DNA from: Proteobacteria bacterium UBA2133
GTDB lineage: Bacteria; Pseudomonadota; Gammaproteobacteria; Arenicellales; UBA868
DNA length: 16,614 bases
NCBI GenBank assembly: GCA_002327725.1
Contig: DCXP01000042.1
Coordinates: forward strand, 1-16,614
Direction of reading: 5' to 3'
The notes below the pieces were generated by a model. That model did no database searches and was not told the origin of the DNA. It worked only from the letters and a program-made list of their open reading frames with translations. Positions 1 to 6,944 of the stretch are shown one piece after another. A program made the position numbers and the translations under genes. Numbering within the stretch: the stretch's first letter is position 1; the number at the start of each line of letters is the position of its first letter.

Positions 1-651
1 GCTGATGTGAGTTTTGCCCTGCATCCTGGCAGGCCAACCTGTGTGGTGGGTCCCAACGGGGCAGGGAAAAGTCTGCTATTGCGGTTGTGTCATGGCCTGC
101 TGATACCATCCGGGGGTTCGATCCGCTGGGCGGGTGGAACCGCCGATCAGCATCGCCGGGCCCAGGCGATGGTGTTTCAGCGTCCGGTGTTGCTGCGCCG
201 CTCGGTACGCGCGAACGTGGAGCATGCACTGGCTTCACGAAACATCTCACGCACCGAGCGGGCCGAGCGGACTGACGCAGTGCTTGAAAAAACCGGGCTG
301 GCGGATCTCGCTGAGCGTAATGCGCGGGTCTTATCCGGGGGCGAACAGCAGCGCCTCGCACTGGCGCGGGTATGGGCGCTTAAGCCGCGGGCCCTGTTTC
401 TGGATGAACCCACTGCGCATCTTGACCCCGCGGCCACGGCTTCGGTGGAACAGATCATCAATGACATCGACAGCGAGGGTGTCAGAATCCTCATGGTTTC
501 ACACGATCTCGGCCAGGTCCGCCGCATTGCGGATGATGTGTTGTTTCTGCACAACGGCCGGTTGGTCGAACATTCCCGTGTATCGAGTTTTCTTGACGCG
601 CCGGGTTCTGAACTCGCGGCCGCATTCGTCGAGGGCCGCCTGCTCTGGTAA
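1..651 (+). CDS. tupC: Tungstate-type ABC transporter ATP-binding protein, 5'-truncated by the window edge
   Basis: Cytoplasmic ATPase of an oxyanion importer, most like TupC of the TupABC tungstate system. The frame is open to base 1 and the first residues already form the strand before Walker A, so the true start lies upstream and the GTG at 7 is internal. Counting from that GTG: Walker A GPNGAGKS (15-22), Q-loop FQRP (57-60), signature LSGGEQQR (109-116), Walker B LFLDEP (130-135) and the H-loop SHDLGQ (165-170). The FQRPVLLRRS stretch and the SHDLGQ-x-RRIADDVLFLHNGRLVE tail are typical of TupC rather than of ModC or phosphate ATPases; this is family knowledge, not a search result. The permease and binding protein would be expected just upstream, outside the window. 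It converges on the HAD phosphatase with 12 bases between stops. Substrate assignment is tentative; the ABC ATPase call is certain. Confidence 0.8.
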   Translation, partial: ADVSFALHPGRPTCVVGPNGAGKSLLLRLCHGLLIPSGGSIRWAGGTADQHRRAQAMVFQRPVLLRRSVRANVEHALASRNISRTERAERTDAVLEKTGLADLAERNARVLSGGEQQRLALARVWALKPRALFLDEPTAHLDPAATASVEQIINDIDSEGVRILMVSHDLGQVRRIADDVLFLHNGRLVEHSRVSSFLDAPGSELAAAFVEGRLLW

Positions 652-663
652 ACAGAAGATCGG

Positions 664-1512
664 CTAGGCGGAATCCACCAGCCACTCGGCAACGGCGTCG
701 CTGAAGCCCGATTCGCTATGGTCCGCAACGGGCTGAAACTCCTGGGAAAGCGGTTCGGGGGCGTTACCCACAACCCGGGCCGTGTTCGCCCAGCGCAGCA
801 TGTCGAGGTCGTTAAAGTCGTTCCCGACGGCGAGCGCTGTGGCTGCATCAAGACCAAAGTGATGGCAGATCCATTGTGCGGCGTGTGATTTGCCTACGGT
901 TTTGGGAAAAATTTCATACCAGGCTGAGCGATGGTCAAGCGGCGAAGTGGTTCTGACAACATTGAGATTTGGCAGGCGCTCAGCAAGTTCGTCATGCACG
1001 GCGCTTGGGTTTTCCAAGGGTGCGATCGCCAGTAACTGGGCAGCGCCGCTGACAGGAACTGAATCGGGATTCAGCATCTGGTGGTGCCCGGCATACAGAG
1101 ACAGTCGTCTGTCGAAATCAGGATTGGCGCAGCCGAAGCGGCGCCAGCGGAATCGATGATTGTCCGGAACCGGGTCATGCACCATGAAGTCGAGCTGTAA
1201 CGCTTCGAGAACCTCAATGGCGTGCGTCATCTCCGCGTTCTCAAGAGCGAACTGGCGCAGCAGTTTTCTTGGGCGGAACGAAAAGATTCCGGCGCCAGAT
1301 GACGTTACCAGAAGATCGATAGGAAAGGCATCGTTAAGGACACGATCACAGGAAAAAAGAGAACGCCCAGTGACCACCACGCGGGTGATGCCAAGCGTTC
1401 CGAGATGTTCAAGGGTTGCCCGGTTGCGCCCGCAAAGTTCCTGACCGGGCCCGAGCAGCGTCCCGTCGAGATCGGTGAAGACGACGCTTTGATTGTGTCT
1501 CGGTGCATTCAT
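664..1512 (-). CDS. HAD-IIB family phosphatase, mannosyl-3-phosphoglycerate phosphatase/Cof-like
   Basis: Soluble 282-residue phosphohydrolase. HAD motif I is FTDLDGTLL (12-20), motif II is VTGRS (47-51), the motif III lysine is in VGKS (206-209) and motif IV is GNDFND (230-235). The long insert between motifs II and III is the C2 cap of the HAD-IIB subclass. The opening VVFTDLDGTLL and the overall length fit the mannosyl-3-phosphoglycerate phosphatase (MPGP/YedP) group, whose substrate would give mannosylglycerate. No MPG synthase is visible here, so a sugar-phosphatase role is as likely. It is the last of a minus-strand run thiB-thiP-thiQ-gpx-HAD, 45 bases after the peroxidase stop. The start ATG has no visible Shine-Dalgarno sequence, so the start is less certain than the frame. 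Confidence 0.8.
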   Translation of the reverse strand: MNAPRHNQSVVFTDLDGTLLGPGQELCGRNRATLEHLGTLGITRVVVTGRSLFSCDRVLNDAFPIDLLVTSSGAGIFSFRPRKLLRQFALENAEMTHAIEVLEALQLDFMVHDPVPDNHRFRWRRFGCANPDFDRRLSLYAGHHQMLNPDSVPVSGAAQLLAIAPLENPSAVHDELAERLPNLNVVRTTSPLDHRSAWYEIFPKTVGKSHAAQWICHHFGLDAATALAVGNDFNDLDMLRWANTARVVGNAPEPLSQEFQPVADHSESGFSDAVAEWLVDSA

Positions 1513-1557
1513 AAAGGGAAGGTATACACCGAAACCGCCACCGCTTCACCTGCCCTT

Positions 1558-2103
1558 TTAGAGAAGTGATTCAATTTTGCTGACGAGTTCGGTATTGCCG
1601 GGGGTCACCGTCGAGCCAAAACTGCCGACGACCCGGCCCTCGCGGTCGAGAAGATACTTATGGAAATTCCATTTCGGAAACTGCCCGGCTTGCGCGGCGA
1701 GTGCCTGGAAAAGAGGTTCGGCGTTACGCTTGGCGACCCGGGATTTTTCGAACATCGGGAATTTCACCTGGTAGGTGAGGTCGCAGAATTCCCGAATCTT
1801 TTTCTCCGAGCGGGGATCCTGGAAGAAATCGTTGGAAGGGAACCCGAGCACGGAAAAACCCCGGTTGCCATATTTTTCCTGGAGGGCTTCAAGACCCGCG
1901 AACTGCGAGGTAAAGCCACAGTAACTGGCCGTGTTGACCAGCAGCAGAACCGTATCCGGGTAGGCATCACACAGCCGCACCGACTCTTCGCTGGCGAGAT
2001 AGCGCTTGGTGAAATCAAGATTCACGGCACAGTGACTGTTATCTGTGCTGGCGGGTTGCACAACTAAAGCGAATACGGCCAGAAAAATCGAACGAAGGAG
2101 CAT
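1558..2103 (-). CDS. Glutathione peroxidase family protein, exported, thioredoxin-type two-cysteine form
   Basis: Peroxidase of 181 residues. Residues 1-20 form a hydrophobic Sec-like signal, so action in the periplasm is inferred. The peroxidatic Cys62 lies in NTASYCGFTSQF (57-68). Trp145 and Asn146 of the catalytic tetrad lie in KWNFHKYL (144-151). The usual tetrad Gln of FPCNQF is replaced by Asp92 in FPSNDF (88-93), a variant I recall in several proteobacterial subfamilies. Cys107 in REFCDLTYQVKFP occupies the position of the resolving cysteine in yeast Gpx3-type enzymes, suggesting thioredoxin rather than glutathione as reductant. It starts 31 bases after thiQ with a fair ribosome site (AAGAGG, 8 bases from ATG). 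It may be read through from the thiamine operon, since I see no terminator between them. Confidence 0.88.
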   Translation of the reverse strand: MLLRSIFLAVFALVVQPASTDNSHCAVNLDFTKRYLASEESVRLCDAYPDTVLLLVNTASYCGFTSQFAGLEALQEKYGNRGFSVLGFPSNDFFQDPRSEKKIREFCDLTYQVKFPMFEKSRVAKRNAEPLFQALAAQAGQFPKWNFHKYLLDREGRVVGSFGSTVTPGNTELVSKIESLL

Positions 2104-2134
2104 GGCAGAAACCTCTTAAAAACACGGCCAAAGT

Positions 2135-2851
2135 CTAACCCGGTGCTGTGAATTGCAGGTATTCGCGTAGCTCGTGGCTTCTGGGCTCAGCTAACGTGTT
2201 ATCAGTCGCTCCGTGCTCTTCGATTCTGCCGTCGTGCATGAAGGCGAGGGTATCGGCAATCCGGGCAACCTCCAGAGGCAGATGGCTCACCACGATGACC
2301 GTGAGTCCATGGGTCTGGCGCAGTTCATCCACCAGTTCATGCATCTCGGCCCGCAGCCGCGGGTCCAGGCTCGTAAAGGGCTCGTCGAGCAGCAGCAGCG
2401 GCCTTCTCTGGCACAGACAGCGGGCGAGTGCTGCCCTCTGGCGTTCACCGCCGGAAACGTCTGCGGGATGTCGGGAACGAAGTGCCCCAAGCCGCGTTGC
2501 TTGCAAAGCCCGCTCAATCAGTTCGCGATCGGCTTCGGTGAGTTTCAGGCCCGGGTGGCAGCCCAATGCGATGTTCTGGTAGAGGGTGAGGTGGTTAAAA
2601 AGGTTGTTTTCCTGAAACATCATGGTCACGGGCCGCGCGGCAGGCGCGAGTTCATCGATGCGTTGTTCCTTGACCAAGATCACCCCATCGTTCGGCCGCT
2701 CAAATCCCGCAATCAGGGACAGCAATGTGGATTTTCCGGCACCGCTTGCCCCGATCAGTGCAATACATTCGCCCCGCTCAGCCTGCAGGGAAACCTGCAG
2801 CTGCCAGTCACCGAGGCGGAACCGAAGCTGGTCTATGTTCAGGAAGGGCAT
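2135..2851 (-). CDS. thiQ: Thiamine/TPP ABC transporter ATP-binding protein ThiQ
   Basis: ATPase subunit of the thiamine/TPP importer ThiBPQ, 238 residues from the chosen ATG. Walker A GASGAGKST (34-42), Q-loop FQENNLFNHL, signature SGGERQRAALAR, Walker B LLLLDEPF and the SHLPLEVARIAD switch region all follow the ThiQ pattern; FQENNLF is characteristic of this family. The frame is open to a GTG at 2893, which would add 14 residues inside thiP. I chose the ATG at 2851 because MPFLNIDQLRFRLGDWQL begins where family members do and it overlaps the thiP stop by 13 bases, as expected for translational coupling. No separate Shine-Dalgarno is evident. Confidence 0.95.
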   Translation of the reverse strand: MPFLNIDQLRFRLGDWQLQVSLQAERGECIALIGASGAGKSTLLSLIAGFERPNDGVILVKEQRIDELAPAARPVTMMFQENNLFNHLTLYQNIALGCHPGLKLTEADRELIERALQATRLGALRSRHPADVSGGERQRAALARCLCQRRPLLLLDEPFTSLDPRLRAEMHELVDELRQTHGLTVIVVSHLPLEVARIADTLAFMHDGRIEEHGATDNTLAEPRSHELREYLQFTAPG

Positions 2852-4443
2852 CGCGACAGGCTGCGGTCCAGTATCCAGAAGAGCGTGACGCACATGAGGA
2901 CCAGGACCAGCGCGGTGACCGCCGCTTCGTCGAAGCGGTAGGCGCTCATGCGGTGATAGAGCATCACCGGGAGGGTGATGTGGCCGGTGGTATCGAAAAG
3001 GGCGGCCACGCCCATGTCACCGAAAGACAGTGCCCCGCCCAGGGCCAGCGCAAACGCAGCGGGTCTTCGGATCATCGGCCAGTCGATCCGACGGAACCGC
3101 TGCCAGCCGGCAAGACCCAACTGCGCACACAGTTTCTGGTACTGCTGGCCGGAACTGATCAGCACCGGGGTGATGCTGCGCAAGAGATAAGGCAGCACCA
3201 TCACCGCGTTGACGAGTGCAATCATCAGCAGTGTGACGCTGCCGACCAGCGAAATGCGCAGGGCGATCAGGAACAACCCGGTGCCGATCACCATCGGCGG
3301 AACTGCCAGGGTGAGAGAGCCGATAAGGAGCGTCAGTTCTTTGGCTCTGTGCTGCTTGCGCTCAAGCATCAGGGATCGGGCGGTGGTTGCCAGACCAAAG
3401 GCCATGGCCGCAGATACGCTCGTCGCCGTCACCGCAATGCCAAGGCTCCGTGCAGCCGCCTGCCACAGGCCGGCATCCAGGATGACCGAAACCACAGGGC
3501 CCCGCAGTCCGGCAGAGACCAGCGCGGCGATAGGGGCGAACACAAAAAGGCTGCACAGAATGATTGCCACGGAGTCCAGAATCTTTCCAAGGCGCATCGG
3601 CGCATCAGGCCGGGCCCGTGGGTCTCGTTTCCGTCCCGGCGTCGGTGTGAGCACCCGCAGCCATCGAATCAGGAGCACAGCGATGCAGGTACACAGGAGC
3701 AGTTGTGCCAGTGCCAGTACCGCGGCCTGGCCGGGATCGAATTCAAAACGCAGCGCCTGGTAGATCGCCACCTCAATGGTCGTTGCGGAAGGCCCGCCGC
3801 CAAGGGTCAGAACCACCGCAAAACTGGTGAAGCAGAGCAGGAAAACGATGACGATGACGCCGGGCAGGAAGGCGCTGATGGCCGGCCACTCGACAAAACG
3901 AAAGAGTTGCTTGCTCGACATACCGAGCGTACCGGCCGTGCGCCAGTTTTCTGTCGTGATCTGCTCCCACGCCGGCAACAGCAGCCGGACCGCGAGCGGC
4001 AGGTTAAAGAAGGTATGTGCCAGCAGAATGCCGGTCAGGCCATAAAGCTCAAACGGTACGGCAAGGCCTGCCGGCTGAAGCACGGCATTCAGCAGTCCAG
4101 CCCGCCCATAAACCGCCACAATACCGAATACGGCGACAATGACCGGCATGACCACGGGCAGTCCCATCAGCGTGATCAGGATGGTCCGACCGGCAAAGAC
4201 GGGACGTCTGGCGTACGCCCGCGCGACGGGTATCGCGAGGGCCACACTGATCAGCGTAGAAAGGGCCGCCTGCCATACGGTGAATCGGATGACCTCAAAA
4301 AAGTAGGGGTCGAAGAGCGTCAGGGCAACGGAAAGCGGGCGGGACGCGACACCCACTGCCGCCAGCGAACCTGCAATCAACACCGTCAGCAAGAGCGCCG
4401 CGATGAGTCCGGGCCAGAGCCCGCGAAGCGATCGGGTGTTCAA
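2839..4443 (-). CDS. thiP: Thiamine/TPP ABC transporter permease ThiP
   Basis: Inner-membrane permease of 534 residues with two fused MetI-like permease domains, about 12 membrane segments. Each half carries an EAA-type coupling loop: ENWRTAGTLGMSSKQLFRF in the first half and a QKLCAQLGLAGWQRFRRIDWP-like loop (20 of its residues: QKLCAQLGLAGWQRFRRIDW) in the second. The stretch LCFTSFAVVLTLGGGPSATT matches the hallmark region of E. coli ThiP. The start is a TTG at 4443, six bases after the thiB stop. No in-frame ATG is near, and the ATG just upstream runs into a stop after one codon. It therefore probably relies on coupling to thiB translation. The 3' end overlaps thiQ. Confidence 0.95.
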   Translation of the reverse strand: MNTRSLRGLWPGLIAALLLTVLIAGSLAAVGVASRPLSVALTLFDPYFFEVIRFTVWQAALSTLISVALAIPVARAYARRPVFAGRTILITLMGLPVVMPVIVAVFGIVAVYGRAGLLNAVLQPAGLAVPFELYGLTGILLAHTFFNLPLAVRLLLPAWEQITTENWRTAGTLGMSSKQLFRFVEWPAISAFLPGVIVIVFLLCFTSFAVVLTLGGGPSATTIEVAIYQALRFEFDPGQAAVLALAQLLLCTCIAVLLIRWLRVLTPTPGRKRDPRARPDAPMRLGKILDSVAIILCSLFVFAPIAALVSAGLRGPVVSVILDAGLWQAAARSLGIAVTATSVSAAMAFGLATTARSLMLERKQHRAKELTLLIGSLTLAVPPMVIGTGLFLIALRISLVGSVTLLMIALVNAVMVLPYLLRSITPVLISSGQQYQKLCAQLGLAGWQRFRRIDWPMIRRPAAFALALGGALSFGDMGVAALFDTTGHITLPVMLYHRMSAYRFDEAAVTALVLVLMCVTLFWILDRSLSRCPS

Positions 4444-4449
4444 AGCATT

Positions 4450-5460
4450 TTACTGGACGAGAGCCGTGAGCCAGCGCTTGATCCAGCGTTTTCGTTCCGC
4501 GCTGACTTCAGCCGGCTCAAAACCCAGGGTTTTGCGGGGAAGTTCGTCATCGCGGAAAGCCTTTGGCAGCGCCTCCCCTGTGCGTACGGCGGGCAGCATC
4601 CAGTTGCTTGTCGGGAGTATCGTCTGAACCTCATCCGACAGGAGGAAACGCAGGAAATCTTTCGCCAGTTCGGGCTGAGCCGAATGGGCGAGTCGCGCCG
4701 CGACTTCGACCTGCTGGTAGTGACCTTCTTCAAACATGGCGACACGATATCGATCGGTCTTTTCGACGTGGCGGTGATAGGCCGGCGAGGTGGTGTAGCT
4801 CAGAACCATCGGCGCTTCACCTTCAAGAAACAAGCCATAGGCTTCCGACCACCCCTTGGTAACCGTGACAATACGCGGCGACAGTGAGGTCCACGCTTTC
4901 GTATCGTCATCCCCGAATATTTTGCGGACCCACAGCAGCAGGCCGAGCCCCGGTGTGCTGGTCCGCGGGTCCTGGATAATGATTTTTGGCCCCTGCGTGT
5001 CATTAACCAGTTCCCACAGGCTGGTGGGCGGGTTCTGCAGGCTTTCGCTGTCGTAGACGAATCCGAAGTAACCGAAGTCATAGGGGATGAACACGGGGTC
5101 TGACCAGGACAGGGCAAACTCGACAGCGCCGAGATCAAGATCGTGCGGCTCCAGAAGACCGGTCTGTTGGGCCTCGGCGACAAGACTGGTATCCAGTCCC
5201 AGGATTACGTCAGCCGAAGAACGACTGCCTTCGAGTTTGAGGCGGCCCAGTAACGCGGCGCCGTCTTCGACACCAACAAACTTGAGATCGCAGCCGCAGC
5301 GGGCCTCAAACGCCGGCTCAATCAGCGGGCCCGGACCCCAATCGGAGACAAAAGAGGCGTAGGTATAGACCGTCAAGGCCGGCGTTGCCGCGCCCACCGG
5401 GAGGTTGATGATAGACAGCAGGCCTGCGCCGAGGGCAGCAAGCAAACGAGAAAATGTCAT
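4450..5460 (-). CDS. thiB: Thiamine/TPP periplasmic substrate-binding protein ThiB (TbpA)
   Basis: Periplasmic receptor of 336 residues that delivers thiamine and its phosphates to ThiPQ. A Sec signal peptide is clear: short basic start, hydrophobic core LLAALGAGLLSI, cleavage likely after VGA near residue 24. The mature protein opens with LTVYTYASFVSDWGPG, and YTYxSF...WGPG is typical of ThiB. IPYDFGYFGFVYD, TSTPGLGLLLWVRKIFGDD and VLSYTTSPAYH are also family hallmarks and contain aromatic residues of the ligand pocket. The start is supported by AAGGAG seven bases upstream of the ATG. That ribosome site lies inside the expression platform of the TPP riboswitch, so translation is expected to fall when TPP is abundant. 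First gene of thiBPQ. Confidence 0.95.
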   Translation of the reverse strand: MTFSRLLAALGAGLLSIINLPVGAATPALTVYTYASFVSDWGPGPLIEPAFEARCGCDLKFVGVEDGAALLGRLKLEGSRSSADVILGLDTSLVAEAQQTGLLEPHDLDLGAVEFALSWSDPVFIPYDFGYFGFVYDSESLQNPPTSLWELVNDTQGPKIIIQDPRTSTPGLGLLLWVRKIFGDDDTKAWTSLSPRIVTVTKGWSEAYGLFLEGEAPMVLSYTTSPAYHRHVEKTDRYRVAMFEEGHYQQVEVAARLAHSAQPELAKDFLRFLLSDEVQTILPTSNWMLPAVRTGEALPKAFRDDELPRKTLGFEPAEVSAERKRWIKRWLTALVQ

Positions 5461-5465
5461 GCAGA

Positions 5466-5524
5466 CGCTCCTTCGGGATCGAAGAGCGGAGGGGCCGGCG
5501 TGGCCGCTATCCAGATTCCTCCGC
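5466..5524 (-). promoter_or_regulatory. Riboswitch expression platform: ribosome-site sequestor with competing anti-sequestor
   Basis: Minus-strand RNA can form CGCTC-TTCG / CGAA-G-GAGCG (5488-5466), a 9-bp hairpin with one bulged G that buries the thiB AAGGAG (5473-5468). The segment CCTCCGC (5492-5486), which overlaps the 5' arm of that hairpin, is perfectly complementary to GCGGAGG (5524-5518) in the 3' conserved part of the aptamer. The two pairings exclude each other. With TPP bound the aptamer keeps GCGGAGG and the hairpin hides the ribosome site; without TPP, CCTCCGC is captured and the site is freed. There is no U-tract, so control should be translational. The pairing is seen; the mechanism is inferred. 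Confidence 0.75.
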
Positions 5525-5593
5525 CGGTATGATCCGGTTCAGGTTCAGCGGGTGATTCTCAGCCCAGCCCGTGCCGGGCACCCCGTTGGATAG
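5507..5593 (-). promoter_or_regulatory. TPP riboswitch aptamer (THI element)
   Basis: On the minus strand the aptamer is bounded by a perfect 7-bp P1 helix: CTATCCA (5593-5587) with TGGATAG (5513-5507). Inside are the conserved pyrimidine-sensor segment GGCTGAGAATCACCC, GAACCTGAACCGGATCATAC and CCGGCGGAGG. One base departs from the usual CCTGATC core (CCTGAAC). P2/P3 can form from GGGTG with CACCC. It lies in the thiB leader, 46 bases before the start codon, and probably begins at the first transcribed base. Identification is by motif reading only. Confidence 0.95.
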
Positions 5594-5600
5594 TGTGGTC

Positions 5601-5629
5601 AATCTAGTCAAGGCCGTTCCCGCTGTCAA
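5601..5629 (-). promoter_or_regulatory. Sigma70 promoter of the thiBPQ operon
   Basis: On the minus strand a perfect -35 TTGACA (5629-5624) is followed after exactly 17 bases by the -10 TAGATT (5606-5601). The expected start is near A5594, so the transcript would begin at the 5' arm of riboswitch P1 with almost no leader before it. Lies 30 bases beyond the kinase stop codon. Confidence 0.7.
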
Positions 5630-5659
5630 TACAGTCATCGACAACGCGGGTATGGCCTC

Positions 5660-6202
5660 TTAACTGTCGAGATAGTCGTCAATCAGCCTGATGGCTTGCT
5701 CAGAGCGCACCGCGCCGCTTCCCTGAATCAGGGCCCAGCGCGTACCTGAGTTTTCCAGCATGTCGACAAATTGCTGGTGAATGGCCCGCCGTTGCTCAGG
5801 TGAACTGCTATCGCGCTGAAGGCCGTCAGGTGCCCACGGCAGGTCAATATCACACAGAAGATACAAATCGCCCGCCCGCTCGATTGCGGGTTTTCTGATC
5901 CACTCCGGGGTCACGCCGTAATAATGCTGCGAGTAGATCAGCGTGGACAGAAGATCGGTGTCATGAATGACGAGGTTATGCGCTTTGCGGATAGCAGTCT
6001 CCTCAAGTTCGAGCTGGCGGGCCGCAATAGGGCCAACATCATCGATCGTCAGCGCGCGGTCGTGGTCTTCGACATATAAGCGGGCAGCTTCGGGCGAGTA
6101 CGGGCAGTCAAAATGATCGGCCAGCGCTTTTGCGAGGCAGGTCTTCCCGGTGGATTCACTGCCCGTGACCACAATGCGCTGTGAAGAGGAGGTATGCTTC
6201 AT
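5660..6202 (-). CDS. NadR-type ribosylnicotinamide kinase (AAA-type P-loop kinase)
   Basis: Small cytoplasmic kinase of 180 residues that resembles the C-terminal domain of NadR, which phosphorylates nicotinamide riboside to NMN. P-loop GSESTGKT (14-21), an HDTDLLSTLIYSQHYYG segment (from 80) matching the D-T-D-x3-T region of NadR kinase, and LPWAPDGLQRDSS (121-133) corresponding to TPWVADGLRSLGSS in NadR. The N-terminal repressor and adenylyltransferase domains are absent, so this is a stand-alone kinase. Its start is 90 bases from the divergently read upp, so the two probably share a promoter region. The thiamine operon lies downstream on the same strand but has its own promoter. No PnuC-type transporter is nearby; the true nucleoside substrate could differ. 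Confidence 0.8.
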   Translation of the reverse strand: MKHTSSSQRIVVTGSESTGKTCLAKALADHFDCPYSPEAARLYVEDHDRALTIDDVGPIAARQLELEETAIRKAHNLVIHDTDLLSTLIYSQHYYGVTPEWIRKPAIERAGDLYLLCDIDLPWAPDGLQRDSSSPEQRRAIHQQFVDMLENSGTRWALIQGSGAVRSEQAIRLIDDYLDS

Positions 6203-6292
6203 TGTCGGTTTATCCTACAATCGAAGAGAGCAAAAACGGCTAACCCAGTCAGAAAAATCACTGACGCGAACCTGGAACACAACCCTGACCTG

Positions 6293-6925
6293 ATGCAAGA
6301 ATCATTTTCATTAGTCGATCATCCGCTGGTGCAGCACAAGCTCACGCTGATGCGCGACAAGGACTGCCCGACGGCACATTTTCGCCAGTTGATCCGCGAG
6401 ATTGCACTGTTGCTGGCCTACGAGGTCACGCATGATCTGCCACTGGAGCAGACCGAGGTGGAGACGCCGCTCGAAACCATGCGGGCACCTATTCTCGCTG
6501 GCAAGAAGCTGTGCTTCATCTCCGTGCTCCGTGCCGGAAACGGTCTTCTGGAAGGCATGCTGGATCTGATCCCCTCAGCCCGTGTGGGGCATATCGGCCT
6601 TTACCGGGACCCCGATACGCTTCAGGCTGTCGAATACTATTACAAGGTGCCTGAAGACATCAGTGAGCGCCAGGCGATTGTGGTGGATCCAATGCTTGCG
6701 ACAGCCAACTCGCTGAGCGCTGCAGTGACCCGGCTCAAGCAGGATCGCCCGGTGCAGATCAAAGTGGTCTGTCTTCTGGCCGCCCCGGAAGGGGTAAGCG
6801 CGTTCAATCAGGCGCACCCCGACGTTCCCGTGTTCAGCGCGGCGCTGGATCGTGAACTGAACGACCATGGGTATATCCTGCCCGGGCTTGGGGATGCCGG
6901 CGACCGGATTTACGGCACCCGCTAG
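6293..6925 (+). CDS. upp: Uracil phosphoribosyltransferase
   Basis: Pyrimidine salvage enzyme (uracil + PRPP to UMP + PPi), 210 residues from the ATG at 6293, the usual family length. The frame is open upstream to 6194, but that extension overlaps the 5' end of the divergent kinase and shows no family similarity. Hallmarks: SVLRAGNGLLEGMLDLIPSA (78-97), GHIGLYRDPDTL (99-110), the PRPP loop VDPMLATANS (131-140) and the C-terminal uracil-binding ILPGLGDAGDRIYGT (195-209). The PRPP loop reads ATANS where most enzymes have ATGGS or ATGNS, an unusual glycine loss. No strong ribosome site is visible. A TACAAT at 6216-6221 may be its -10, but I see no convincing -35. Confidence 0.93.
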   Translation: MQESFSLVDHPLVQHKLTLMRDKDCPTAHFRQLIREIALLLAYEVTHDLPLEQTEVETPLETMRAPILAGKKLCFISVLRAGNGLLEGMLDLIPSARVGHIGLYRDPDTLQAVEYYYKVPEDISERQAIVVDPMLATANSLSAAVTRLKQDRPVQIKVVCLLAAPEGVSAFNQAHPDVPVFSAALDRELNDHGYILPGLGDAGDRIYGTR

Positions 6926-6944
6926 CACGCATACTCCCCAGGCG

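Noticed and set aside
2725..4887. 720-codon plus-strand open frame
   Set aside because: It is antisense to thiP and thiB, whose protein signatures are unmistakable; its translation is low-complexity and rich in Arg, Gln and His, as expected of a GC-rich shadow frame.
6194..6292. N-terminal extension of upp
   Set aside because: It overlaps the start of the divergent kinase and would make the protein 33 residues longer than the family norm.
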